64,000 nt of DNA from Bradyrhizobium sp. SZCCT0153. Lineage in GTDB: Bacteria; Pseudomonadota; Alphaproteobacteria; Rhizobiales; Xanthobacteraceae. This document shows positions 1 through 7,553 of the stretch, piece after piece. The DNA is taken from assembly GCF_018129995.1 (NCBI RefSeq), contig NZ_JAFCKS010000003.1:806001-870000 (forward strand), written 5' to 3'. The notes beneath the pieces were generated by a model. The model did no database searches. It was not told the DNA's origin and saw only the letters and a list, made by a program, of their open reading frames with translations. Position numbers and translations under genes: made by a program. The first letter of the stretch is position 1. The number at the start of each line of letters is the position of its first letter.

Positions 1-1
1 C

Positions 2-610
2 TATGCCCAGGCGTCGCTGGAAAAGATCGGCGTGGAGGTCGTGCTGGGACAAGCCGTCACCGAGATCAACCGCGAGGGCGTCGTGTTCGGCGGCAAGCTG
101 CTCGAAGCGAAGACCCGGATCTGGGCCGCCGGCGTCCGCGCTTCGCCCGCGGCCGAGTGGCTGGGCGCACCAAGCGATCGCGCCGGGCGCGTGCAGGTCG
201 AGGACGACCTGACCATCCCCGGCCATCCCGAGATCTTTGCGATCGGCGACACCGTTTTGATCAACGCCTGGGAGGGCAAGCCGGTGCCCGGCATCGCGCC
301 GGCCGCCAAGCAGCAGGGAAAGCATGTCGCCGAGACCATCAAGGCACGCCTGCGCGGCGCGCCGACCGGCCCGTTCCGCTACAAGCACGCCGGCAGCCTC
401 GCGCAGATCGGCAAGCGGCTCGCGGTGATCGATTTCGGCCGCATCAAGCTGCGCGGCACCATTGCATGGTGGATCTGGGGCATCGCCCACATCTACTTCC
501 TGATCGGGCTGCGCCACCGCCTCAGCGTCGCCCTGAGCTGGCTTTGGATCTACGCCCGCGACCAGCGGGCGGCGAGGTTAATCACGCAGGGCAGCAGCAA
601 GGTGGTGTAG
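2..610 (+). CDS. ndh: Type II NADH dehydrogenase (NDH-2), C-terminal part
   Basis: The gene is cut by the left edge; 202 residues remain and the frame is open from base 2. NDH-2 is a single-subunit flavoprotein that passes electrons from NADH to quinone at the inner face of the membrane without pumping protons. Visible are the end of the NADH-binding Rossmann fold (IWAAGVRASPAA), the FAD-contacting FAIGDT motif, a central QQGKHVAETI stretch, and a hydrophobic amphipathic C-terminus (about the last 50 residues, rich in W, I and L) typical of the membrane-anchoring tail of this family. A hairpin follows the stop. The family is clear; the start lies outside the window. Confidence 0.88.
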   Translation, partial: YAQASLEKIGVEVVLGQAVTEINREGVVFGGKLLEAKTRIWAAGVRASPAAEWLGAPSDRAGRVQVEDDLTIPGHPEIFAIGDTVLINAWEGKPVPGIAPAAKQQGKHVAETIKARLRGAPTGPFRYKHAGSLAQIGKRLAVIDFGRIKLRGTIAWWIWGIAHIYFLIGLRHRLSVALSWLWIYARDQRAARLITQGSSKVV

Positions 611-615
611 GGAGG

Positions 616-636
616 CTCTTCCCTTCGTGGGAAGAG
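616..636 (+). terminator. Hairpin after ndh
   Basis: CTCTTCCC and GGGAAGAG form an 8-bp stem around a 5-base loop, 6 bases after the ndh stop. No clear T-run follows, so it may be an mRNA 3' stabiliser or a weak terminator rather than a strong intrinsic terminator. Confidence 0.45.
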
Positions 637-796
637 ACAAGAGGCACCGTATCGACACCGCTCGATCGCGACGTCGTGATGCGACCGTCAAGTGGTTGAC
701 GACGAAAAATTATCCGCAACGGCGGACAGCCTGTGGCCTTGAAAGCCGGGATCGCCGTCACTTAATCCGCCGCGCAATGGATAACAGGAGGCATCC

Positions 797-1594
797 ATGT
801 TCATCATGGAGCTTTTCGCCGCGCATCCCTTTCTGACCGTCATCGCTCTTGCAGCACTCGCCTACCTCATCGGAAGCATCCGCGTCGCCAATCAATATGA
901 ACGGAGCGTCGTGTTCCGGCTCGGCAAATTCAACCGCACCGCCGGCCCGGGCCTCTACCTCGTCTGGCTGTTTCTCGAATGGCAGACCAAGCTCGATCTG
1001 CGCACCATCACAGCCAATGTCGAGCAGCAGGAGGGCATCACGCGAGACAACGTGCCGATCAAGGTCGATGCCGTGGTCTGGTATCGCATCGTCGATCCTG
1101 AACGCGCCGTGATCGAGGTGAAGGCGGTCTCGAATGCGGTTGTGCAGGTCTCCTTGACGACACTGCGCGCCGTGCTCGGCCAGCATACGCTGGACGAGAT
1201 ACTGAAGGCGCAGGACACCATAGCCGAGGTCATGCAGAAGTCGATCGACTCGATTACCGAGCCCTGGGGCGTGAAGGTAGAACTCGTACAGATGAAGAAT
1301 GTCGAGATACCGCCGAGCATGCAGCGCGCAATGGCCCAGGAAGCCGAGGCGCTACGCGAGAAGCGAGCCCGCCTGATCAAGGCAGAAGCCGAGCTCGACG
1401 CCGCGGAACAACTCCGTCAAGCCGCCGAGGTCATCATGCAAAACCCCGCCGGCCTCGAACTGCGGCGCATGCAGATGATCACCGAGGTCGGCGCCGAGCA
1501 GAACACGATGACCATCATCATGATGCCGAGCGAGTTCGTCGCGATGGCAAGGGGCATTGCGGATGCGGCTAAGGTCGTGGCGAGCAAGGGTTGA
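797..1594 (+). CDS. Slipin (SPFH/stomatin-like membrane protein)
   Basis: A 265-residue protein of the SPFH (stomatin, prohibitin, flotillin, HflK/C) superfamily, which forms large ring or cage assemblies at membranes and modulates proteases or membrane order. It has one N-terminal hydrophobic segment (about residues 11-28), then the SPFH core beginning NQYERSVVFRLGKF, with the stomatin-type VPIKVDAVVWYRI stretch, and a helical charged segment rich in EAEALREKRARL. An AGGAGG-like ribosome site lies just before the ATG. Slipins often pair with an NfeD-type protein; none is visible here. The gene is followed by a palindrome and a convergent binding-protein gene. Family assignment is firm, cellular role unknown. 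Confidence 0.88.
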   Translation: MFIMELFAAHPFLTVIALAALAYLIGSIRVANQYERSVVFRLGKFNRTAGPGLYLVWLFLEWQTKLDLRTITANVEQQEGITRDNVPIKVDAVVWYRIVDPERAVIEVKAVSNAVVQVSLTTLRAVLGQHTLDEILKAQDTIAEVMQKSIDSITEPWGVKVELVQMKNVEIPPSMQRAMAQEAEALREKRARLIKAEAELDAAEQLRQAAEVIMQNPAGLELRRMQMITEVGAEQNTMTIIMMPSEFVAMARGIADAAKVVASKG

Positions 1595-1682
1595 AGACGA
1601 GCCGATGCGCCTGCCCCTTTCTTCCCGGTCCTTACTAAACTAGGGAAGGGTCGGAGTGACGGGGTTGTTTCCGCAAATCCCG

Positions 1683-1708
1683 GCCTCTCCCCGCATGCGG
1701 GGAGAGGC
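1683..1708. repeat. Perfect 26-bp palindrome between convergent genes
   Basis: GCCTCTCCCCGCA followed directly by its reverse complement. It sits between the slipin gene and the convergent LivK-type gene, where it could end transcription from both sides. The preceding TGTTTCCGC-containing flank (from about 1665) resembles the core of the repeat found inside the ABC ATPase gene at 13804-13930, so this appears to be one arm of the same repeat family. Confidence 0.7.
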
Positions 1709-1731
1709 GAATGAAACAACGCCCGCAGCAC

Positions 1732-2943
1732 CTACTTCACCAGTTCGCACCCGCCCTCCGCCAGCGGCCGGAACGCCTGGTCCGCCGGGATCGTCGAGAC
1801 CAGCTTGTAATAGTCGTACGGATATTTCGACTCCTCCAGCTTCTTCACCTCGAACAGATACATCGGATGCACGACACGGCCGTCCTGGCGGATCGTGGTG
1901 TCGCCGAACAGCTTGTCCTTGCCCTTGAACTTCTTCATCTCGGGAACGGCGTCCCTGGCATTGTCGCTGCCGGTCGCGGCGACCGCGTTGAGATAAGCGA
2001 GCGTGGAGGCATAGACGCCGGCCTGGTTGCCGCTCGGCATCTTGCCGTTCATGCCGGGCCGCGCAGCGAACCGCTTGGCGAAGGCGCGGGTGTCGTCGTT
2101 CATGTCCCAATAGAAAGCTTCCATCAGCTGGAGGCCCTGCGCGACCTTGATGCCCATGCCGTGGACGTCGTTGATGAAGAGCAGGAAGGCGACGAGCCTC
2201 TGCCCGCCCTGCTGGATGCCGAACTCGGCGGCCTGCTTCACCGCGTTGATGGTGTCGCCGCCGGCATTGGCAAGCCCGATCACCTGGGCCTTCGAACCCT
2301 GCGCCTGCAACAGATAGGACGCGAAGTCGGAGGTGCCGAGCGGATGCTTTGAGGAGCCGAGCACCTTGCCGCCGTGCCCCTCGATATATTTCTGCGCTTC
2401 TGCCTCGATGCCCTTGCCGAGCGCGAAGTCGACCGTGAGGAAGTACCAGTCCTTGCCGCCGCGCGACATCATCGCGGCCGCCGTGGCGTTGCCGGTCGCC
2501 CAGGTGTCGTTGACCCACTGGATGGTGTTGGGCGAGCAGGCCTTGCCGGTGAGGTCGGAGCTTGCGGTCGAGGACGCCAGGAAGGTCATGCGGCTGCCGC
2601 GCAGCAGCGTGTTGATGGAGAGGCCGACGGCCGAATTCGGCACGTCGACGATGGCATCGACGCCTTCGACATCCAGCCATTTGCGCGCAATCGCGCTGCC
2701 GACGTCGGCCTTGTTCTGGTGGTCGGCATACACGATCTCGACCTTGATGCCTTTGCCGCCGCCATTGAAATCTTCGGCCGCCATGCGCGCGGCCTCGACC
2801 GAACCCATGCCGTTGGTGTCCTGGAAGATGCCGGAGATGTCGTTGAGCACGCCGACGCGCACGACGTTGTCCGAGATCTCGGCGCTTGCGGCGCCGCCGA
2901 TCAGGCTCGCGGCCAGCGCAAGCGTCCACTTCAGATGTTTCAT
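1732..2943 (-). CDS. ABC transporter substrate-binding protein, LivK type (Peripla_BP_6)
   Basis: A 403-residue periplasmic binding protein with a cleavable signal peptide (cleavage expected after the ASA near residue 22), followed by VVRVGVLNDISGIF, typical of the type I fold used for branched-chain amino acids and aromatic acids. Start supported by a GGGAGG site. No permease or ATPase is nearby. It lies 57 bases downstream of the ferredoxin in the same direction as the P450, so it probably delivers the aromatic acid used by that P450; LivK-type proteins that bind aromatic acids are known in Rhodopseudomonas. It is a clear paralogue of the protein at 59493-60683. Substrate is an inference from context. 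Confidence 0.88.
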   Translation of the reverse strand: MKHLKWTLALAASLIGGAASAEISDNVVRVGVLNDISGIFQDTNGMGSVEAARMAAEDFNGGGKGIKVEIVYADHQNKADVGSAIARKWLDVEGVDAIVDVPNSAVGLSINTLLRGSRMTFLASSTASSDLTGKACSPNTIQWVNDTWATGNATAAAMMSRGGKDWYFLTVDFALGKGIEAEAQKYIEGHGGKVLGSSKHPLGTSDFASYLLQAQGSKAQVIGLANAGGDTINAVKQAAEFGIQQGGQRLVAFLLFINDVHGMGIKVAQGLQLMEAFYWDMNDDTRAFAKRFAARPGMNGKMPSGNQAGVYASTLAYLNAVAATGSDNARDAVPEMKKFKGKDKLFGDTTIRQDGRVVHPMYLFEVKKLEESKYPYDYYKLVSTIPADQAFRPLAEGGCELVK

Positions 2944-2968
2944 GATTCCCTCCCCGGTTGATGTGATG

Positions 2969-2992
2969 CCGCGCCGGTCGTTGCCGGCGCGG
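2969..2992 (-). terminator. Intercistronic hairpin between ferredoxin and binding-protein genes
   Basis: CCGCGCCGG and CCGGCGCGG form a 9-bp GC stem with a 6-base loop in the 57-base gap. No T-run follows on the minus strand. It may attenuate or process the P450-ferredoxin message so that the abundant binding protein is expressed at a different level. Confidence 0.4.
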
Positions 2993-3000
2993 TCGAGACG

Positions 3001-3324
3001 TCAAATCTGCCGCTCCGGCAGTCTCAGAACGAGCCCGTCCAGCGCGGGCGTGACGTGGATCTGGCAGGACAGCCGGCTGTTCGGCTGCCGTTCGGTCGCG
3101 GTGCCGTCGAGCAGCGCGTCCTCGTCGGCGCCAATCGCAGGTAGCCGCGCGAGCCAGCCCTCGTCGACAAGGACGTGGCAGGTTGCGCACATCGCGTTGC
3201 CGCCGCATTCGGCCAGGATGCCGTCGAGGCCGTGACGGGTCGCGGCCTGCATGGCGCTCTCGCCCTCGCCGGTCTCGACGCGGTCCGACTTGCCGTCGGG
3301 AAGGATGAAAATGATGGCGGGCAT
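3001..3324 (-). CDS. [2Fe-2S] ferredoxin, electron donor to the adjacent P450
   Basis: A 107-residue adrenodoxin/putidaredoxin-type ferredoxin. Cluster ligands are visible as Cys40, Cys46, Cys49 (AECGGNAMCATCHV) and Cys87 (RLSCQIH). It passes single electrons from a ferredoxin reductase to the P450. The gene starts 11 bases after the P450 stop, so the two are co-transcribed. A matching P450-ferredoxin pair (CYP199A2 with palustrisredoxin) is known from R. palustris; this protein has the same size and position. No ferredoxin reductase gene occurs in the window, so it must be shared from elsewhere. The start was chosen at the ATG giving the standard ferredoxin N-terminus. Confidence 0.92.
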   Translation of the reverse strand: MPAIIFILPDGKSDRVETGEGESAMQAATRHGLDGILAECGGNAMCATCHVLVDEGWLARLPAIGADEDALLDGTATERQPNSRLSCQIHVTPALDGLVLRLPERQI

Positions 3325-3335
3325 GAAGCTCCTCG

Positions 3336-4544
3336 TCAGGCCGGAGTGATGGTGACGGGCAGGCTGTCGAGCCCGCGCAGCGTATTGTTGAAGCGGCGCT
3401 TTGGTTCGCCGGTGATCTCGATCCTGGCAATGCGCTTCGCCAGCGCGGTCAGCATCACCTCGCCTTCGAGGCGCGCGACGAGCTGGCCGACGCACATGTG
3501 GATGCCGGAGCCGAAGCCGACATGGCCGGAGGAGCGGCGGGTGATGTCGTAACTGTCGGGCTGGTCCCATCGCCGCGGATCCCGATTGGCCGCGGCGAGA
3601 AACATCAGGACCTTCTCGCCCTCGCCGATCCTCGCGCCGGACAGCTCGACTTCGCGGGTCGTCGTCCGGAAGAAGGTCTGCACCGGACTCTCGAAGCGGA
3701 CGGCTTCCTCGAAGGCGTTGCGCGCGAGGGTGAGATCGTTGCGCAGGCGCTGCCATTGATCGGGGAAGCGGGCGAGGCAGTACACTGCGGCGCCGATGCC
3801 GTTGACGGTGGTGTCGAGGCCGGCCGACAGCAGCGACCGCACCAGGAGCGGCGCTTCGGTCGCGGTGATCTCGCCGTCGTCGACGCGGGCGTGGATGCAG
3901 GCGCCGAAGCCGCCCGGCGCGAGATTGTCACGCTGGCACTGTTCGGTGACATAGGCCTGGTGCGGCGCCGAGCGCTCGATCGCGTCCTGGCGCAGCTGGT
4001 TCGGCGGACCGAAGGCGTTGAACACCAGGCTCGCATAGGGAATCAGATGCTCGCGGCCTTCCGGCTTCAAGCCAAGCGCATCCGGGAAGATCGACAGCGG
4101 ATAAGCCTCGGCAAGATCGGCGATCGCGTCGAAGCTGCGCTTCTCCAGCAGCGCATCGACCCGCTCCTCGGCTGCGGCGGCGAAGCGGTCCCGCACCTGC
4201 TTCATCACGGTCGGCGACAGCACTTTTGACAACACGGCGCGGGTGCGGGTGTGCGCGGGTGGATCGGCTTCCAAAATCAGGCTCGGCGGCCGCCACGGCG
4301 TCTCCTTCTTGAAATCGGAGAGGCCGACGCCGCGGCTGGAGCAGAACGTCGAAGGATCGTTCAGGACGGCATGGACCTCGGCATAGCGCGCCACGCCGTA
4401 AACGTTCCACTTGTCGAGATAGACGACCGGCCCCGCCTCCCGCAGCAGCTCATGCGTGGGATAGGGATCGGCAAAGAAATTCATGTCGAAGGGATCGACG
4501 TCGAGATGCGGGACGCCAATTGCCGAAGATCCGGATGCGCTCAT
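3336..4544 (-). CDS. Cytochrome P450, CYP199A-like para-substituted benzoate monooxygenase
   Basis: A 402-residue soluble class I P450. Seen directly: the I-helix oxygen-activation motif SAGLDTTVNG, the ExxR motif in FEEAVRF, and the heme-binding loop GFGSGIHMCVG with Cys351. Long stretches (for example VVYLDKWNVYGVARYAEV and RGVGLSDFKKE) match my memory of CYP199A2/A4 from R. palustris, enzymes that O-demethylate 4-methoxybenzoate and oxidise related para-substituted benzoates. Arg85 and Ser88 (WRPPS) and the Arg-Ser pair in LLVRSLL correspond to the residues reported to hold the substrate carboxylate. First gene of a P450-ferredoxin-binding protein unit, divergent from a MarR gene. The substrate assignment comes from recall, not from a search. 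Confidence 0.92.
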   Translation of the reverse strand: MSASGSSAIGVPHLDVDPFDMNFFADPYPTHELLREAGPVVYLDKWNVYGVARYAEVHAVLNDPSTFCSSRGVGLSDFKKETPWRPPSLILEADPPAHTRTRAVLSKVLSPTVMKQVRDRFAAAAEERVDALLEKRSFDAIADLAEAYPLSIFPDALGLKPEGREHLIPYASLVFNAFGPPNQLRQDAIERSAPHQAYVTEQCQRDNLAPGGFGACIHARVDDGEITATEAPLLVRSLLSAGLDTTVNGIGAAVYCLARFPDQWQRLRNDLTLARNAFEEAVRFESPVQTFFRTTTREVELSGARIGEGEKVLMFLAAANRDPRRWDQPDSYDITRRSSGHVGFGSGIHMCVGQLVARLEGEVMLTALAKRIARIEITGEPKRRFNNTLRGLDSLPVTITPA

Positions 4545-4573
4545 GGACGCCCTCCCTCATTTTGATCTTGTGA

Positions 4574-4592
4574 AAGGGCGGCGCATGCCCTT
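4574..4592. promoter_or_regulatory. Inverted repeat in the P450/marR divergent gap, candidate operator
   Basis: AAGGGC and GCCCTT arms separated by 7 bases lie between the divergent P450 and MarR genes. Position and symmetry fit a MarR dimer site controlling both promoters. This is inferred from location only. Confidence 0.4.
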
Positions 4593-4627
4593 AGGTCTTC
4601 GGGCCCGCCGCGATCAAGAAGCCCGAT

Positions 4628-5134
4628 ATGCCGCCGTCTCCGACCAGATCCCGCCACAAGCCTGCGCCCGCTGACATGGGACCGATGCTCGATCTCGACC
4701 GCTACGTCCCGGCGTTCATCACCTTCATCGCCAACAAGCTCTCGAACAGTGCGACCGCATTCTATCAGCGGCAGTTCGGCGTCAACGTCACGGAATGGCG
4801 GATCATGTCGCTGCTGGCGATCGAGCCCGGCATTCCCGCCTCGCGCATCTGCCACGTCATCGGTTTCGACAAGGGCCCGGTCAGCCGGACATTGGCCGGA
4901 CTCGAGAAGCGCGGGCTGGTCTCGATCCGCACCGACCCGAACGACGGCCGCACCCATTCGATCTCGCTGACCGCGAAGGGCCGCGCCACCCATGACAAGG
5001 TGATCGTCGCAGCGTTCGAGCGCGAACGGCGTCTGCTGTCCTGCCTCAGCAAGGACGAGCGCGAGGTGCTGATCGATCTGTTGCGCCGGCTGCACGAGAA
5101 TCTCGGCGCAGTGACGGGCGGCACCGGGACCTGA
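4628..5134 (+). CDS. MarR family transcriptional regulator
   Basis: A 168-residue winged-helix dimeric regulator. The DNA-binding core is visible (ASRICHVIGFDKGPVSRTL helix-turn-helix, then the wing with RTDPNDGRTHSI, including the DxRxH-like signature of the family). MarR proteins usually repress divergent catabolic genes and release DNA on binding a phenolic or aromatic acid. It is divergent from the P450 gene with an inverted repeat in the 83-base gap, so it most likely controls the P450-ferredoxin-binding protein unit. A downstream ATG (MGPMLDL, base 4676) is an alternative start because the first 16 residues look unstructured. Confidence 0.88.
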   Translation: MPPSPTRSRHKPAPADMGPMLDLDRYVPAFITFIANKLSNSATAFYQRQFGVNVTEWRIMSLLAIEPGIPASRICHVIGFDKGPVSRTLAGLEKRGLVSIRTDPNDGRTHSISLTAKGRATHDKVIVAAFERERRLLSCLSKDEREVLIDLLRRLHENLGAVTGGTGT

Positions 5135-5165
5135 CAGGCCTCGCGCCGGGCGCGGGACCATGTCT

Positions 5166-5225
5166 GTTTCAGGCATGCCTTTTCCAGGCATGTCATTTCC
5201 AGACCTATCATGTCCGGGCATGCGC
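5166..5225. repeat. 15-bp tandem repeat, four imperfect copies
   Basis: Four adjacent 15-base units beginning at 5166, 5181, 5196 and 5211 share a TTTCCAGGCATG-like core; the third copy is the most diverged. Several units contain GGCATG, so parts of GCATGC palindromes recur once per turn and a half of helix. It lies about 30 bases after the marR stop. Confidence 0.65.
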
Positions 5226-5409
5226 CGGCGGTTGCCGACGGCACCGTTCCTGCCGAGCATTGTCTCCTCCGATATCCGACGCGGCGGTTCCCCCGCCGTC
5301 ATCCTTGCCCGAACGGTTCGCATAAATTAGTTGCTTAGGCAACAAAAGAATCAGCGAGATAATACGGCAGAATGGCTGGCTTATTTGGCGAGCTGCTTCA
5401 CTCCCTCCG

Positions 5410-5493
5410 TCATTGCGAGCGTAGCAAAGCAATCCAGGATCCCTCCGCGGAGAGACTCTGGATTGGATTGCTTCGCTGCGCTCGTAATAACGA
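5410..5493. repeat. Palindromic intergenic element with inverted ends
   Basis: The left end TCATTGCGAGCGTAGCAAAG is mirrored by a right end reading CTTCGCTGCGCTCGTAATAA, with further symmetry (ATCCAGG and CTGGATT) inside. A shorter copy of the same family is at 39683-39710. Such elements are scattered between genes in Bradyrhizobium-type genomes; this copy separates two convergent genes. Confidence 0.65.
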
Positions 5494-5544
5494 TGTGGAG
5501 AAAAGGTACTTGCCGCCGCCACACCGACGCGGAGGGTTGCCGGC

Positions 5545-7401
5545 TCAATCGCCGCAACCGATCCACTCAACCGACGCATCGTCGTTGAGCCGGGCCAGCG
5601 CATCGACGCGCCGCGTCAGCACCGCGCGCTGGTTGATGTAGCCCTTGTCGGTGATCTCGCCGCCATCGACCGATGGCGGCTCGGCAAGCAGCAGCGCGCG
5701 GGTGGCGTGGCCGGAGGAATTGGCGGTTTGCTGCTTGAGGCTGGCCAGTCCCTGCGCGATCGCGGCTCTGACCTTGCCATGTGCGAGCACATCGTTCACC
5801 CCGGCCGTCTCTGGCAAACCGGCTTGGGCACGGCAGGCAACCACGTTCGGAAACACCAGGAAGCGAACCTCGTCGCCGCCATGGCCGGTGACGACGATGT
5901 CCTGTGCGAGCGGCGCCAGCGCGGCGATGCCGGCGACGCGCAGCGTTCCGACGCTGACCCAGGTGCCCGAATTGAGCTTGAAGTCCTCGGCGACGCGGCC
6001 GTCGAAGAACAGGCCGCGCTCGGGCCGTTCGGCATCGGCAAGCTTCACGGCATCGCCGATCAGATAAAAGCCGTCGTCGTCGAACGCCTGCCTGGTCAGT
6101 TCCGGCGCTTTCCAATAGCCCGGTGTGACGTTCGGCCCGCGCACGCGCACCTCCAGCTTGTCGCCGGAGGTGACAAGCTTCAATTCAGTGCCAGGTATAG
6201 GCACACCGATATTGCCCGAACGTTCCGCGAGGAAATGGCAATCGGTCGCGAGCGGCGAGGTCTCGGTCGAACCCCAGGCCGAAACCATGGGCATCGCGCG
6301 CCCGACGGTCGCGACCGAAAGCTGTTCGAGCGCGTCCCAGAGATTCTGCGGCAGCGCGGCGCCTGCATAGAAGGCGAACTTCACCTCGCTGAAGAAGCGG
6401 CGTCGCAATTCCTCGTCACCGCGCAGAGCCGCGATCAGCATGTCGAAGCCGCGCGGCACGTTGAAATAGACCGTCGGCATCACGCTTTTCAGATTGGCGA
6501 GCGACGTTGCAAACAGACCGGGCGCGGGCTTGCCGCCGTCGATATAGAGCGAGCCGCCATTGCGCAGCACGAGATTGAAATTGTGGTTGGCGCCGAAGGT
6601 ATGACTCCAGGGCAGCCAGTCCAGAATGACGAGATCGTCGCGTCCCTGTTCGAGAAACGTCCAGGTCTGCGCCTTGGCCTGCTGGCTCGAGGTCAGCATG
6701 CGCTGGGTGTTGACGACCGCTTTCGGCGTGCCGGTCGAGCCCGAGGTGAACAGGAATTTCGCGATCGTGTCCTGCGTCACCGCGGCGAAGGCCTTTGCGA
6801 CATCGGAACTCTCGGGCGTTGCCGCGATGCTGTGGAAAGCCAGCGCATCGCTGTCATCGCCATTGCCGCTGATGAGTTGCGCCTGGTGCAGCGGCCTGAT
6901 CGCAGCCAGCGCCGCCGCAAACGGTTTTGTCGCGGACACATAGATCGCGCCGGGCTCGAGCAGCGCGATCATGCTCTTGAGCTTGTCGAAGTCCTTCGAC
7001 ATCAACGAATAGGCCGGCGAGATCGCGGCCGAGGGCACTCCGACATGCTGGGCGGCAAGCGCGAGCAGCGCATGATCGATGCTGTTGTCGGACAGGATCG
7101 CGAGCGGATGCTCTGCGCTGAGACCCTGCGCCAGGATCCAGGACGCGGCCGCCCGCACCCGGCGCAGCGCCTGCGCATAGGTGACGGTGGTCCAGGGCGC
7201 TTCGGTATCGCTGCGCTCTGCGAGGAAAATCGCGTCAGGCCTCTGCCGCGCCCATTGCTCCAGCCAGTCGCCGATGCAGCGCGCACTCTCGCGCAGGGGC
7301 TCGGGCGACCGCAGCACGATGCTGCCGTCGGAGCGATGCTCGACAACGGTCCTCGGTGTCGCGAACAGGCTTGAAGCATCACCGCGTGGGGCGGCTGTCA
7401 T
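5545..7401 (-). CDS. fcs: Feruloyl-CoA synthetase family acyl-CoA ligase
   Basis: A 618-residue AMP-forming ligase. Visible motifs: the P-loop FTSGSTGTPKAV (A3 motif), FYAGAALP, WGSTETSPLA (A5) and YLIGDAV with the FFDGR hinge. The long form with the N-terminal LFATPRTVVEHRSDGSIVLR segment fits feruloyl-CoA synthetases, which convert hydroxycinnamates such as ferulate or p-coumarate to CoA thioesters with ATP as the first step of side-chain shortening. The start is set by a GAGGAGG site just before the ATG at 7401. It is divergent from a MarR regulator. The hydratase/aldolase and vanillin dehydrogenase expected next in the pathway are not in the window. Exact substrate is inferred. Confidence 0.85.
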   Translation of the reverse strand: MTAAPRGDASSLFATPRTVVEHRSDGSIVLRSPEPLRESARCIGDWLEQWARQRPDAIFLAERSDTEAPWTTVTYAQALRRVRAAASWILAQGLSAEHPLAILSDNSIDHALLALAAQHVGVPSAAISPAYSLMSKDFDKLKSMIALLEPGAIYVSATKPFAAALAAIRPLHQAQLISGNGDDSDALAFHSIAATPESSDVAKAFAAVTQDTIAKFLFTSGSTGTPKAVVNTQRMLTSSQQAKAQTWTFLEQGRDDLVILDWLPWSHTFGANHNFNLVLRNGGSLYIDGGKPAPGLFATSLANLKSVMPTVYFNVPRGFDMLIAALRGDEELRRRFFSEVKFAFYAGAALPQNLWDALEQLSVATVGRAMPMVSAWGSTETSPLATDCHFLAERSGNIGVPIPGTELKLVTSGDKLEVRVRGPNVTPGYWKAPELTRQAFDDDGFYLIGDAVKLADAERPERGLFFDGRVAEDFKLNSGTWVSVGTLRVAGIAALAPLAQDIVVTGHGGDEVRFLVFPNVVACRAQAGLPETAGVNDVLAHGKVRAAIAQGLASLKQQTANSSGHATRALLLAEPPSVDGGEITDKGYINQRAVLTRRVDALARLNDDASVEWIGCGD

Positions 7402-7479
7402 GGTTTCCTCCTCGCCCGGAAGCCGGGATCGGCCGCAGCCTCGTAGCGGGCCGCGTTGGCTATAATGTTGGGCACGACA

Positions 7480-7500
7480 ATTGTTGTCGTCAACAACAAT
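7480..7500. promoter_or_regulatory. 21-bp near-perfect palindrome, MarR operator candidate
   Basis: ATTGTTGT at the left is mirrored by ACAACAAT at the right around a short centre; only two symmetric positions and the central base break the dyad. It lies in the 152-base gap between the divergent feruloyl-CoA synthetase and MarR genes, a few bases after a perfect TATAAT hexamer (7461-7466). The size and symmetry are those of a MarR dimer site. Confidence 0.7.
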
Positions 7501-7553
7501 CTTTCGCGCGGCCGTCCGAGGCGCTACAAGGGACGCTTGGCAGGAGACGCGAC

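Larger units (their letters stand above)
5135..5544. other. 410-base intergenic stretch with two repeat structures
   Basis: No credible gene. The region between the MarR gene and the convergent feruloyl-CoA synthetase gene holds a four-copy 15-bp tandem repeat (5166-5225) and an inverted-end palindromic element (5410-5493). The short sequence between them is more AT-rich than the surroundings (around 5320-5370). Confidence 0.6.

Noticed and set aside
1640..3430. 596-codon minus-strand open frame spanning the binding protein and ferredoxin genes
   Set aside because: It runs in a different frame through two real genes and their gap; the composition (very high Arg) marks it as out of frame.
5166..5225. 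CRISPR array
   Set aside because: Units are 15 bp with no spacers between them. The same applies to the 13-bp repeat at 45532-45583. No cas genes are present.
5707..7374. 555-codon open frame on the plus strand opposite the feruloyl-CoA synthetase
   Set aside because: Shadow of a gene with clear AMP-ligase motifs; no ribosome site or family resemblance.
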